From Haematobia irritans (lineage: Eukaryota; Arthropoda; Insecta; Diptera; Muscidae): a stretch of DNA of 64,000 bases. Within the stretch, counting starts at the first letter, position 1. Each line of letters starts with the position of its first letter. A program made the translations under genes and the position numbers. The stretch lies in assembly GCF_050003625.1 (NCBI RefSeq), contig NC_134397.1:279428070-279492069 (forward strand), in the 5' to 3' direction. The notes under the pieces are model-generated. The model was given only the letters and a program-made list of their open reading frames with translations. It made no database searches and was not told where the DNA came from. Positions 1-12,417 of the stretch are shown here, piece by piece.

Positions 1-1589
1 AAATTCTAGACTTTAATACTTTAAGCCTGTTCTTATATTCAAAACAATTATGCAATCCAATTGTAATACTGATCACGTTAATTGTGAATTAACCCTATGA
101 ATATGATTATTTTCGAATGAACGAATGAAACAAATAATATTTTTAGATGTATTGCAATAAATTTACAAAATTCTTCAAAGACGTGATACTTCCAACCAAA
201 TGACCACTACATTTCTAATTTTAAAAATCTGTTTGATGTAACAAGAATTTTGTTTTTGTTTTGATATATCTGTTTTTTTTTTTTTTTGTAACAAATCAAG
301 TTTTTCAAAACTAAATATGTATACACAAATGTTTCACGAAATCGAGAAGAAAAATTATCAGTGGAATTCTTGTGTTATACTCCAATACGATAAATTTAAC
401 CAATTTATTCATAATCGTTCTTCATAGAATGGGAAATAGACATTTTCTAATACAATATTTTAAAATATCCCAAAGTTGGCCAAAACCAAATAAAAATAGT
501 CAAACTAGGTTAAATGTTTCATTCCAGATCGGCACTCATGGTGGTGTATTGGAAAATTAAGAATACTCTCCAAAAAAACAATAAATAATCGTATAAACTA
601 AATATATTAGATATTGTTGAATATTATTTATTTATATGTTTCTATAGCAGTTTGGATTAGACTTAGAATATAAATCAAATACATAAAACAATAAGGAAGC
701 GATTTTATGTACACCTAATTTCGGATTTTCACGATGTCAGGAAGACTTCCAGGTGAACAAATTTCATTAGTACAGCTTATTAGATGTTAAATTGTCTGAA
801 ATACATATCTAATAAGAACATCGATTTTTATACTTATATTGGATATGATCTTATAGTAATTAGGGTATCACACACACGATTTATGATTTTTAAAACGGCG
901 GAATGTTGAATTAGAAAAACACTTTGGCGAATTTGACCATAGTACATTCATTACCTCACTGCCAAATGTTTCTAATACCTATAATTTAGTATGATTGGTA
1001 TAGGTTATCACATAGTCATCTCTGTCTATCTTTGGCTAGTTCTTTCTCATTCGTTTTCAATACAACTGTAAGAAATTATTGATAATGAAAAAATCATCAA
1101 TCGCCAATAACCTTCATAATTAGTATAAACATATTTTACAATAAATAACAACAATTTTCTATGATGACATTATTATACAGTCGTAAATTAGTATTCATAC
1201 ATTTATGAATTAATATTCATTCGTGTTAGTTTTTTAATCCCATCAATAACAATGTTGGCAGTTATAAATGATAAATTATGCAAAATATTTATTATATATT
1301 TTTTTTTAAATATGAACTATTAACAATATGGCTTAATTTAAATTTAAAAGAAAATAGCGATGAGTTTACTTCTATAGTGGGGTAAGTCGAAATCGTTGTG
1401 AAGTCATCATATTATAATTCAAAATGTAAAGCGATGTAAGTACTTAAATTATAATTGGTGCACTAAGAAAAACTTTGTCCAAAGTCAAAGAAGTATGCAT
1501 TTAGTAGTTATCTGTTAAATTTGAATTTAGCATAATGGGAAACAAATTTAAGTTTACGTGTTTTTCCATATTTTTAACATTCCAAATTG
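1..1589. other. AT-rich intergenic or intronic DNA
   Basis: I see no convincing coding exon, RNA gene or delimited repeat here. The sequence is AT-rich with short homopolymers such as the T run near 275-290. The few open frames lack codon structure and known motifs. Confidence 0.5.
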
Positions 1590-2164
1590 TAGTCTTGGGC
1601 AAAATCGTTCACCGTAGTGATTCGGACTCATCGTTCCTTTTGTACAACGGAACTAGTTCCTTCAAATCGTTCCATCGTTCCGGCTTTTTATATTTGTCAT
1701 CACTGTATTCTACTAAAGACAGACATGAAATTGTATGTTTACTTTGATACGAAAAATATGGAAAATTGAGTGAATTTACTTCAAATAGGAATATAGTTAG
1801 AAAAAAAAATAAAGATTAAAATGGAGAATTTAAGGAAGGAACTAAACTCAAATTTGCAATGACAGTATCCTAAAAGATTTTTTTTTGTGTTTTTGTGAAG
1901 AGCTTGAGATGGAACCAATTGAGATGGAACCAATGATTAAATAGCAGCATGGCAATCAATGCTTTAAGCACGAATAGTTACTGCCAAACAAAAGTAACAA
2001 AATCAAACTTCGATCAGCGGAACGATGGAAAACAAACGAACGATTGAAAATAAAAATAAATCAAAAAAGGAACGATGAGAGCGAAAGAGATGGATCTGGT
2101 GACAATCGTTCCTTTTCGTGAACCGTTCATTGGAACTAGTTCGTTCCGGAACGACACAAGACTA
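1590..2164. mobile_element. hAT-type MITE with 8-bp target duplication
   Basis: A 575-bp non-autonomous element. It is flanked by the perfect direct repeat CCAAATTG (1582-1589 and 2165-2172), the 8-bp target duplication typical of hAT elements. Its ends are inverted: TAGTCTTG at the left and CAAGACTA at the right. Near both ends there are repeats of CGTTCC, GGAACG and GAACTAGTTC, which look like subterminal transposase-binding motifs. No transposase coding remains. The delimitation is direct from sequence; the hAT assignment rests on the 8-bp duplication and the TAG-type ends. Confidence 0.8.
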
Positions 2165-2172
2165 CCAAATTG

Positions 2173-5159
2173 ACTGAACTGGACTTCAAAATTTAACTAC
2201 TTGCAGTCAACGAAAAAATCGTTATATAAGACAAAAGCGTCTTCTATTTTAAGCAAACCACGAATTTCTATTTGAAGGACAAGCAATCTTTACCGTCACC
2301 ACAATAATTATCCAGTGTATTTTTTTATGCGAACTCAGGTAATGTAGAAATATGTTAGCAAACCATAAATGTTTCATAAATCCATAAGGATGCTATGACA
2401 GTGTGTAATAAACTGCCATGTCGCAAACATTACGAATTAACGGGCATGACCGGTTCAACTGATGATCTTTTTGGTATTGATTCCGAGCCAAAACAGCAAT
2501 GAATTGCACAAAGGATGCATTTAAGAGGCAATTCTCTTTCAAATTGGAGTTTTGCAAAATCGATCTTGAGAAACAAAGTTTAATTTATTCGTTTTTTTTT
2601 CTTTTTTATCATGTATTAAATACCTGTTAACCATCAAGTCAACATTCAAGTCAAAAAGTCTTTAAAATAAAGTATTTAAAAATTTAAGGCTATTTTCGAA
2701 TTCGTTTTAGCTTTATTGTCAAGATACAATAAATCGTTGATATTAAGGGCGATTTCAATAATATTGAAGATACGCAACTCTTTTCTACTTCATAAAAATC
2801 ATAGGTTAGTAAAATCTAATTTTTTCAAATAAACATAAAGCTCGATTCTTGTTCCTTTGCGATAGGTGCTCCTTTGCCATTAATGCTCGATCCTTGTTCC
2901 TTTGCAATAGGTTCCAGTTCTCTTGAGATTTATAATACATTTCTTAATAAATCAACTCTATTACCGCTTTTTAACAATTTTCGTCAAAAGATTTGCTGCA
3001 GTCCATGGGATTTATAGTAATCAGTGTCACCTAAAGCGCACATAGCATCAAAAGTCACGGAATACACAATGGTTATTCCATCACCTGGAAATTCGGGTTT
3101 TATGTCAGCTAGACGATTCTGACCAAATGTAAATAAGGCGACTCTGGGCAAAATTAAAGTCTACAAAGTGCCAAAAAATGTAATACTCGATTCTTGTTCC
3201 TTTTCAAGACGTTCCAGTTCTCTTGGGGTTTATAAGACATTTCTTAATAAATCATCTCTAATACCGTTCCCAGAAACGCACTTTAAGTTTGTATGGAACG
3301 GTTCAGCAATTTTGTCGTGAGATTTGCTGCAGTCTATGGATTTGTAGTAATCAATGTCGATCTAATGCATAAAAAAGAGTAATTATAGCGCACATAGTTC
3401 GTTAAAAGTCACGGAATACACAATTATTATTCCATCAATAAATAAATTGACATATTTATTAGCAATGAACAATTGAGCGCACATTAGAACAACTTTATTA
3501 CACCACATTTACAAACCCTCATGTGGACACCTACACGTGCACCACCATTGTTTGATTGAAATGGAGAAACAAATACAACAATAAATATAAAAACACATCA
3601 ATTACAATAGTTTTTACACAAATTATGTGTCATAATTATTCATAGAAAAAGAACCCTTCTTTCATTTTAATTCAATAAAAGATTTCAATTAAATGATATT
3701 GAAACGACCACCACATACCTCTTACCTTATGAACACTCAACGCACTGTCATACACACATTCACATTCTCACTGTATACTCGCATTTACCAAATTCACCAC
3801 AAACTGAGCGAGCTTGCAGCAGATACACAAGAGCCAAAAATGTAATGGAACGAAGTACGAAAAGTAGTAAAGTAACCACTTTTTTCATTGGTTTCGCTGC
3901 TGTTTTCCATTTTGGTTTTCGGCAAATGTTGTCAGGTTGCCAATGAAAGGGTTGAGGATGACATGGATGGAGCGAATGAGCGAGTATAAACTCTCGTAAT
4001 GATAGATTGTCAACCAAACCAACCAGCCAGTCAGCCAGCCAGCCAGCCATCCAACTTCGTATGGCATTGTACAGGCACCATATGCGGCAAACTGCATTGG
4101 AAGAAGGGTGCAGGACATTAAGCCCATGTACTGGTACTACTCTATAACACATTATACTTTTAGCCAAAGTGAATATATGATTTCATATCTATGCCAATGT
4201 GTGTGTGTGTGTTACAAAAACGCTATTCAAACGCTCGAAAATATAAAGTTTTTGACAACAAGAACTAACAAGGACTCTCTAATTTGATGATTTTTTTTTT
4301 GTGTGACATCTTCAAAAAAGCGGGAGGGCAGAAAAGGTCGAGGTCATGCTTTCAATTACACTAACATACATACACTCTTACATAAAAACGAAAACTTATC
4401 ATTTATGTATACAAAAAAAAAAACAAACACACATACGCACGTAAGTATGTAAGACGACGAGTAGACTTTTCTGATATCCATGGAAATTTATGACGCGAAT
4501 CCAAATGAAATTATAGTCATTTGGGTCTACAAAGAAAGGTGCACACACTCTCGCATAAGTAAGTAAAGGGCTACAACACAGCTGAGCCCATGCTGGCTGG
4601 TTGGATGGCTTGTCGGATAGCAGGCTCACTGGCTGGTTGTTTCGTTGCCTGGTAATGTAGGGCCATAAATCAACAGTTTATGTACCGCCAGCACCAAAAA
4701 GACAACAAACACAGCAAGGATACATTTAAATTAATTAAATCATATTTTTCTACCGGTGCCATAGCTATATCCACAAAAATGTCTTGTGACATAACCGGTA
4801 AATGATGAGCTTGGAATTTGTTTTTGTTTTCTCATCTTTTTGAAAATAGCTCTAGGCTAGTTTGTTTCCCACCATGCCAGGAACAACGACATTTTTCTAA
4901 ATATAAATACATCCATTTTATTAATTAATATAATTTACTGTAGATATGATGGCCAATTTTCAGTGATTCCTCTCGTGGCTGTAAGGGATCAAAGCGGACT
5001 CTTTTTGAAAAATTACCAGTCGACTCTTTTCGAAAAATTACCAGTCGACTTGGTCACAGACATTCTTTATTAGTGGTAAGGAGTTATTTTGAAAACTTTA
5101 GCAATACTAGAGGTAGTAAGAGTTTAATTACGGGTAATGCTAAAGGAATCAAATATGGC
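2173..5159. other. Non-coding stretch with a local tandem duplication and CCAG-type simple repeats
   Basis: No gene is supported. It contains the duplicated block listed separately (2841-3439), a fragment of the MITE family of 6235-6723 near 2640-2815, CCAG/GGCT-type simple repeats (4018-4052 and 4585-4650), and a short TG run (4198-4211). The long minus-strand frame around 3760-4167 is low-complexity (repeated Trp-Leu) and comes from the CCAG repeat. Confidence 0.5.
2841..3439. repeat. Two tandem copies of a ~250-bp block
   Basis: The block starting CTCGATTCTTGTTCC occurs at 2841 and again at 3186. Both copies run through the same landmarks: CCAGTTCTCTTG, ACATTTCTTAATAAATCA, GATTTGCTGCAGTC and AAAGTCACGGAATACACAA. 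They end near 3085 and 3439. Small indels separate them, and the second copy carries about 40 bp of extra sequence in the middle. The period is about 345 bp. I do not recognise the family. Confidence 0.7.
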
Positions 5160-5166
5160 TACCCAG

Positions 5167-5960
5167 GCAGGAATTTTCAAAATGTGACACAAAAAGTGGC
5201 ACAATTATTTTTAAAAAGTGCCACAAAACGTGGCATGCTCTTTTTATTAACTTATCCAGAAAAACTTAAACATTTTTTGTTATTATGTCAATTCATAATA
5301 AAATTTGACAATTTTAGGGTAAAATTTTAAAATATAAGCTTTTACTGTAGTAGTACCAGTTTCAGGGATGCTTTCTGAAATAATTTCTGATTTGGCTTCA
5401 TGGCCTATGTATATTTTTGTAATTTCTTTAATATAAAAAGAATTTTTATAATCGATATCTGCTAAATCACTAACTGCAGTATAACTCTTTAAAAAAATAT
5501 GTATATTTCTGATAGAATCATTTTTGTTAAATATATTTTATCAGAATTATAGTCTGCCGAAGGGTGACCAGTCTCCAAGAGTGATTGCAAACTTTTTTAA
5601 CTGAGGTCTCATGGGATCCATCATCAATAATTCTTTGCGGTCGCACTACAAACCTTAAACATTTTCATAATTATCATATCATCATAGAAACGTTATTTAA
5701 CTCCACAATAAATTTGAAATAACCTAAATTGAATCATAGCCGCTCACATATATTAGGAATTAAGGGATTTGTTTATGGTTGGTACACAATATCCAATTTT
5801 CTCTATTTATGATGTTAACTTCCCATAAATTTTAAACTTTTGAAAAAGTGGCATAAATTATTGGCGCAAAATCGTAAAAAGTATCACATTTAGTGGCACA
5901 AAAGTGGCCCCGGCAAAAAAGTGGCAAATTTTCCACTAAAGTGGCACAACGGTAACGCTG
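5167..5960. mobile_element. Probable hAT-like non-autonomous element
   Basis: The repeat TACCCAG flanks the stretch on both sides (5160-5166 and 5961-5967). Close to both ends the motif GTGGCAC/GTGCCAC recurs many times in both orientations, as expected of subterminal binding repeats in hAT elements. The right end reads inward as CAGCGTTACCG, a hAT-like CAG terminus, but the left end matches it poorly. The internal open frame at 5073-5330 has no recognisable domain. Confidence 0.45.
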
Positions 5961-6234
5961 TACCCAGTTCCATCAATATTCTAAAACTACTAAAGCAGCC
6001 CCTGGACCAGCACTGGACTACTGCCCGGTGTATATGGACAAGACATGGCCTTAAATCTCTAGTAAATCTATTGCTAATGGGAAACGTATCTACTATTTTT
6101 TTTTAAATAGAAGTATAGCCTAATAATGGAAATCCTATATTGTCCAATAAATAGAACTAATGAATATGTGGGAATTTAACCATTTTGAACAACATTTTTA
6201 TCTGTCCATAACACCATAAAAAACAATAATCATA

Positions 6235-6723
6235 CACTGAAAAAAATATTGTCGTGAGGTCAAAGATTTCATGTCTTTAAAATATGAATACAAATTTTGC
6301 TTAGCATAGAAGACGCATTTCTCTAAAATAAAGTTATTTTCCTTGTCCAAAAGTCGATAAACTTTTCCATGAAGTCGTATTGTCCTTATAATTAAGTGAC
6401 TTGACTTAAAAATGGGTATCTTAACATGAAAGAAAAAATGTATAGGCTAAGGTCAACTTGACTTTAATAATTCAGAAAAATTCTTTAAATTTAATGAAAT
6501 TGTCTTTAAATTTGTTGTCTTGACTACAAGGCAAAAAATCGTTCAAATATAGGACATGTTTTTCAAAACTTTATTTTAAAGAAGTTTTTTACTTCAAACA
6601 TAGCATAATTTCTACTGGAAGTGGAGTCCTAATTTAAAAGAGAATTGTGTCTTAAAAGTATCCTTACCAATTTTTTTAAGTAAAGACAAAATCTTTGGAA
6701 CCGAGTATGCTTTTTTTTCAGTG
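6235..6723. mobile_element. Tc1/mariner-type MITE, family E, copy 1
   Basis: The element begins CACTGAAAAAAA and ends TTTTTTTCAGTG, flanked by TA on both sides (6233-6234 and 6724-6725). Length is 489 bp and no coding capacity is visible. Related sequence is present at 6964-7215 (inverted fragment), 41966-42437 (inside a hAT element) and from 63552 onward. Landmarks shared by copies are TTTTGCTTAGCATAGAAGAC and CCTTGTCCAAAAGTC. Confidence 0.7.
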
Positions 6724-6963
6724 TAGGGTGATAAAGAAGCCCTTATATATAGTTATCAATTTCTCATATCTTTCATCCTTCAGCTTGATTCCAATAAATG
6801 ACCTCTTTACAACTTGATAACAAAATAGTACAAATACGCTTAAGATTTTAAATCTGGACAAAAATCGAACCAAAGAAACAGAGTATGGAAGTAAGAGCAA
6901 ATTTAGCTTTTTTCTTCATGTGTGCAGAGCCTTTAAAAATCATGTTAACAGCAACTTAAATTT

Positions 6964-7215
6964 TCAAATTCGGACCCGAGTAAGCAAGTAAAAATTATGA
7001 TATGTTTCAAGTAAAAAAGTCTTTAAAATAAAGTATTGGGAAAAATTCCAATTTTTAAACGCTTTTTGAGTAACCAAATTTTCTTTCATTTTAGGATACG
7101 CAATGTTAGGTCGAATCACTTACCACCTATAAGGACAAAACGACTTAATTAAAAAAACTTTATATTAGAGAAATGCATATTCAATTCGGATTCGTATTTT
7201 AAGGACATTAATTCC
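6964..7215. repeat. Inverted fragment of MITE family E
   Basis: Read on the minus strand, this stretch carries landmarks of the element at 6235-6723, including GCATTTCTCTAA followed by TAAAGTT and the TAAGTCG/GTCCTTATA block, but without recognisable ends. It probably derives from an older, truncated copy. Confidence 0.5.
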
Positions 7216-9385
7216 ATTCCATAGGGCAATGAGTAACTTCTCCGACATGAAAATATGCCGGCCGCTGCATTTGTGATCTCAATGGTATAAACGATCCCGA
7301 AGAGCATGATGCACAATGAAAGAATACATTTATAGAGATGTTTTGCATGACTAAGATAACCCATAACCATCTTAGAGGGTAAAGTGAATTTTATTAGATT
7401 ATCCTCGTAGTGACCAACATTTGATATCACTGAGGAATGTCTGAACAAACAACCACATTCTGTTGTATACTCCAGTCTAGTAAAACATACACATACATGC
7501 TAGGATTCGTTGTAAACTTCAATAAAACTCCATTAAAGGAATACTCAATGGAATTACAAAACAAGAAAAAAAAAAACAAAATTTCTATGTCACATCTACT
7601 ACATGTTAAGGACAGGCATACATATCACCATTTCGACATTGTAATTTTTTATTTTGTTTTTTTCAACAGATGCTCTATCCCTCGAATGCTTGGAGGCATT
7701 TGCAAGTTTCAATAGTAAACTTCAGTAGTACAAGTTGGGAGATTGTTTAACATGGGGAGCGGCACCAAGTATCAAGTTTACACAACAAAATGGGACAGGG
7801 TGCATGTAGATGCCTGTTCGCATGTGTATGTGTGTGGCAGTGTGTAAAAAGGATTTCTTGATATGAAATATCCTTGAGCCATGAGTCAACAAAAAAGTTC
7901 AGGGCTGGTATTGCTAGGAGCACACGTAGTGTAAGCAACGGGGAAGGGGAGACATCTCCAGCATTTAATCATAGGCTACATAAAAAAAATTAAAATAAAC
8001 CTACAGTCACACGACCTCATTTCTGGAAGCTGTTAAATTCTCCGCCATGCCGTAGAATAATTAAATTTTTTAATTTTGTCACAAGTAGCCCTCGAAGCAA
8101 GTTAAACTCCATTAAATATTTAGCCAAAGACAACAACAAATCTAAGTTTCATTGAAAATCCCCACAAATTATAAGGCCAGATAAAGTTGTAGTGCGGGGA
8201 TATGGGTAACGAAACTTTTCGAGACAAACGAAAACTCGAAAAACTGTGAGAATTCCGAGAATCATCATCGGCTCCAAGTATGAATTTGCAGAAATTGTTT
8301 TTGTTATTTAGGTTGTTTTTGTATTTTTTTTTTGGGGGTTTAGTGTTTCCTTTTTTTATGAATGACTGGAAATATTTGGGCTTGGAAATACAACTCAAAA
8401 CGAAAATGAGTTTCCCTCAAAATCGAATTATTTGAGTATATGCGACGAAATATGTTCTCTCTCAAGTTTTCTCTCCCTGTCTCTCTTAAAGCAAGGATAG
8501 AATAGAACGCAAACAGAGGGAGAGAGAGTTGGTGCTTATGCAGTAGCAGCTGGCACTGTTTCTCTCATAAGAACTTCGGCTGCGAATGCTATGCCGGGGA
8601 GAGTCTTTAGCAAACATAATTTTAAATAATTTCCCTATCTTCCCCCACCCAGCGAATGTTACAAGTGAAATAAACTCACCGACATAAACCACCCATCGAC
8701 ACACCAACCACCACAACACCCCACCTCCCCCCACACAAATCCATCCATTTCCAGAAATGTTTCTTCACACACATTAATCTATTGTCTGTCCACCTCCAAC
8801 AACAACAACAACAACATGAGCGACAGCAACAACCATCGACCATCATGTCCAGATAAGGAATCTTAATTGTTTGAACATTTGAACATAATACTCAAATCTC
8901 AATACACCGTGTAGCGGGGCAAGGACACTAGCCAACACACACATACACATGTACGCGTATATATATTGGCAGAGAGGGCCTTGGCTTATTTTCTGTGTGT
9001 TCCTCCTGTATGGCTTTGATGTGTTGTTACCAGATTTATTTTTCTTTCTTTTACGATGTCTGATACGCAAAATTCACTGAAGATCGAAAATTAAATAAAA
9101 TTTTTGTTGTCGCATTTTTAGTAGAAGCGTGCTATTGTTATTCTATTTTTAAAAACCAAATTTATGTAATCTAAATAAAATATTTATATCGTAAAATAAA
9201 ATATTTACTTCCCAAATGAAATTTTTGGTCGTTGAATATAATTTAGCAGCAAAAATGCAAAACTTTGACCTGATATTTTAATGGGGAAGAAAGTATTTCC
9301 TTTTGTGTTTGTCTAGCACCCAGTTGCTACCAAAGTGGTACTATATCCATAACATTACAAACAGAGGGTAGTAGGCTGATTTCTA
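7216..9385. other. Non-coding stretch; promoter-like complexity at 8450-9060
   Basis: No coding exon is supported. From about 8450 to 9060 the base composition is more balanced. It shows CTCTCT/GAGAGA runs (8460-8530), a CAACAACAACAACAACATGAG stretch near 8800, and short CA/TG runs (8935-8960). Such islands in fly DNA are often 5' UTR or cis-regulatory sequence, but I cannot link this one to a gene. The plus-strand ATG at 8816 opens only 16 codons. Confidence 0.35.
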
Positions 9386-9681
9386 CACAGAAAATTTTTC
9401 ACCAAAATATTATTAAATATATTATTAAAATTTTAATTGAATTTTCAAAAATATTCAATTAACAATTGAATTGATCCAACAAATTTTCAAATAAAATAAA
9501 AATTAATAGTATCAATTAATTTTTTTTAATAGTATCAATTAATTTTTTTTAATTGGATGAATTAATTTTTCAATTGACTTCGGTGATTGATATTATCAGT
9601 TCTGAGATTGCAGACATTTCAATTAAAAATTAATTAGATCAATTAATTTCGTGATTGAATCCAAAAATTATATTTTGTATG
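9386..9681 (-). mobile_element. MITE family B, inverted copy
   Basis: This AT-rich repeat is built from AATTAATTTTTTAATTGA-like words. It starts at a TA with CACAGAAAATTTTTCACC, which is the reverse complement of the right end of the copies at 9823-10353 and 24664-24931. It finishes with a decayed version of their left end. It is therefore oriented opposite to its neighbour, with a rearranged SINE fragment between the two. Confidence 0.6.
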
Positions 9682-9822
9682 TAGGTTAGGTTAGGTTAGG
9701 TTAGGTGGCAGCCCGATGTATCAGACTCACAGCACTCAGTGATAAGAGAGAAGTTCACCAATGTGGTATCGCAATGGACTGAATAGTCTAAGTAAGCCTG
9801 ATAAGGTAATCTTAACCCCGGC
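9682..9822. mobile_element. Rearranged fragment of the tRNA-derived SINE
   Basis: It begins with (TTAGG)n and GTGGCAGCCCGATGTATCAG, as the SINE copies at 17380, 33073 and 48843 do. The following part, CAGCACTCAGTGATAAGAG to GACTGAATAGTC, is the reverse complement of the corresponding stretch of those copies. The 3' part of the SINE is therefore present with an internal inversion, and the tRNA-like head is absent. Confidence 0.65.
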
Positions 9823-10353
9823 TACACACAAAAAAATTTTTTTCTGATTCAATCACGAAATTAATTGATCCAATTAATTTTTTAATTGAAATGTCTTCAA
9901 TCACGAACATGATAGTATCAATCACAGTTTTAATTGGGCATAGAAAAAATTCTTGATTAAAATATTAATTGATGTCATTAGCAATTTTCAATTAATTTTT
10001 TAATTGATTCAATTAAAAATTTAATTGATTTTGAATGCAAACCCCAATTAATTTTTTATTTAAAAAGGTAACTATTTTCAATTACTTTCTGAATTGGATT
10101 AGAGTTTATATTTGGATTAAGAAATGTTCATCACTTTTTTAACTGACTTAGTCTTCCGAATTTGATTAAAAAGTTAATTGTATCAATTAATTTTTTAATT
10201 AAAAATTTTAAAATTTTCAATCATTGACTTAATTAACTTTATGTTCTATCTTGATTAAAAAGTTAATTGTATCAATTAATTTATTAATTGAAAAAATATT
10301 CAACTTCAATTAACTTTTTAATTGGAAATATTTTGGTGATATTTTTTTCTGTG
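9823..10353 (+). mobile_element. MITE family B, copy 2
   Basis: The element starts CACACAAAAAAATTTTTTTC and ends ATATTTTTTTCTGTG, followed by TA (10354-10355). It consists almost entirely of interleaved TTAATTGA/TCAATTAA words and carries no coding sequence. The TA target and the CACA(N)nAAAA ends suggest a Tc1/mariner-type MITE. Confidence 0.65.
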
Positions 10354-10738
10354 TATAGAAAAAAAGAGATACCCCGCCATTGATGAGGTAAGTTAACCAT
10401 ATGATAATATGACTGAATACTAAATGAGCCCCAAAATAAATAGCTTCCACTGTGTCTAACATGCCCTACTATGTTGGATTGAGAGAACTAAGGATGTGTT
10501 GTTTTACTCTTACAAATTATTTGTTCTGCAATAAAAAAGGATTTTGAAAATACAAAGTTAGGCCCCACTATTGTATTTTAATACAGTGGCATTTTTAGTT
10601 TTCGTTTGATAATCAATTGTAACTATCTCTCTGTTTTACAATCCTGCTGAAATAGTGCTCCATTTTGTGCTGGATGTACACATTTCTAGTATTTACGAAA
10701 GAAACGCTTATAATTTGTAACCTTGTAGGATATCATTG

Positions 10739-11251
10739 CACTGAAAAAAGAGTGAACCCACCAGGAAGAAAACTTTCGGTGAATTTTAGAAAATTTTGAA
10801 TATTTGCAGAAAATTTTAACTAAACAGTATTACAAACGTTGGCATCACCGATGTCATAAAAATAAGTAAATATTTTTCGACAAATTCAAGAAAATTTATT
10901 AGACATAACTAAGTTTTTTCAATTGTTTTGTTTGTTTTGTAGTTTGAAGGAAAAACTTGGAGTTCAAAATTGCAAGAATATCTTTAGTGACATACGAAGT
11001 TCATGATGGACGCATTTCTGGTAAAATTTACAAATTTAAAGAAATTCTGAACTATTTTGTGGAAGACACGAATTTAGTTAATCTTTATGCTTCATTTGAG
11101 TATTTTTTTTCCTCTGTTTTAGTTAATTCAACTAACGTACACAAAAAAATTTTAGAGTAAAGGAAACTTTCTCCAAACATAATAATTCCATGAACTAAAA
11201 TAAAGTTAAATTGGCTTTAGTGAAATAGAGGGTTCACTTTTTTTTGGGTGT
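10739..11251 (+). mobile_element. MITE family A, copy 1
   Basis: Its left end, CACTGAAAAAAGAGTGAACCC, mirrors its right end, GGGTTCACTTTTTTTTGGGTG. Internal landmarks are AACTAAACAGTATTACAAACG, GACATACGAAGTTCATGA and AAAGTTAAATTGGCTTTAG. The same landmarks recur at 26215-26413, 32040-32131, 32434-32957 and, inverted and interrupted, at 44528-48577. The plus-strand open frame at 10957-11160 falls entirely inside the repeat and is not a gene. Confidence 0.75.
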
Positions 11252-11589
11252 GGAATATAAAAATAGGTCAAAGGCATCCACAATGATATTCAGTTCAAGT
11301 CATCCTTTTACAATTTCTTATTGATCATTTAAATTTTTAATAAATTGTTTTGTTAAAAGAAAGAACATCGTCTTTCAAATGACATCAGTTATTAAACCTT
11401 TTGATGATATTCCACGCCAGTAAATGTCGATCAGTCAATTATGGGCAACATCAAAAGTCGAATTTGAATATCGATTTCGACTTTACTTTGGGGTCGTAGA
11501 ATAAATTTAAACCCCTTTATTTTTTATTTTGATTTGTGAGGTTCAGAAATGGAACACCCAAGAGCAGTATGTACGGTGAAGATGGCTTA

Positions 11590-11770
11590 AGTGTGTCTAC
11601 TGGACACAATTGGTGATCGAAATTCAAAAATGGCAATTTTAACTATGACGAGACGCCTCGAAACAAACGACCTTCAGAATTCGACGAAGACCTGTTGGAG
11701 AAAGATGATCGTCAACAACCAAAAAATTAACCTTAAGGCAATGACAATATTTCGCCAACTTCAATCATTT
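11590..11770 (+). pseudogene. Decayed mariner transposase N-terminal fragment
   Basis: A plus-strand frame reads DYDETPRNKRPSEFDEDLLE followed by a K-DDRQQ stretch. This resembles the linker of mariner transposases between the N-terminal helix-turn-helix and the catalytic domain (a pattern of acidic residues, P-R-x-x-R-P, F-D-E-D and L-x-x-D-x-R-Q). Stop codons follow. No terminal inverted repeats were recognised around it. The match is by eye only. Confidence 0.4.
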
Positions 11771-12417
11771 GAATTTTAGTGAAATATTGTTACGACCCAT
11801 TACTCGCTATTCTCGAAAGACCCCGAAATGAGTTTTGAATCACTGATTGATGAAAAAATTACTAGTTTGGAATGGGTGTTTGTAGACATAAGAATGAGGA
11901 TTAACCACCTCCCAAATGTTTTTTCAACTAAATAGATGTAAAAGTATATCAAAGTCTTTGATTTTTTCAGCCGGTTTTTCTTACTTTATCTGGCAGGACA
12001 ATAGCATACACTCATCAATCCTTGAAGATGCTTTAGTTTCCATAATAAGACACATCCGTTTTACTCAACGCTCTTTGTATAGCACTTAAACCAAATCAAA
12101 AATCTATTTTTAGTGTTTAAAAAAGTTGGGGAGTTGACCAAGAGTACATTCGAGCCATTCACAAAAAGTAACACTCACTAACAATTACTCACCCACTGAG
12201 TGTATGACTTTTTTAATTCTAAAGCTTTTGGTAAGTGTTATTTATTTATGAGCTACAATTTTTGGTTAACCAATACAACAATTCCGTTGAATAAGAATGA
12301 ATTTTGTCTTGTGTGCATGGTCAAAAAGATCAGCATTTACGTCTTCATTATTGCTCTCATGAACATTTAAAGAACTATTCTATAATGTTTTGTTAAATAA
12401 CTACAGATTTCATATTA
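11771..12417. other. Non-coding stretch
   Basis: I see no gene, RNA or delimited repeat in this interval. Confidence 0.5.

Noticed and set aside
3760..4167. Minus-strand frame of 135 codons with repeated Trp-Leu
   Set aside because: It comes from a CCAG simple repeat and shows no domain or splice context.
9679..9705. (TTAGG)n run as a telomere-like repeat
   Set aside because: It is the tail of a SINE found at several places in the window, and flies lack TTAGG telomeres.
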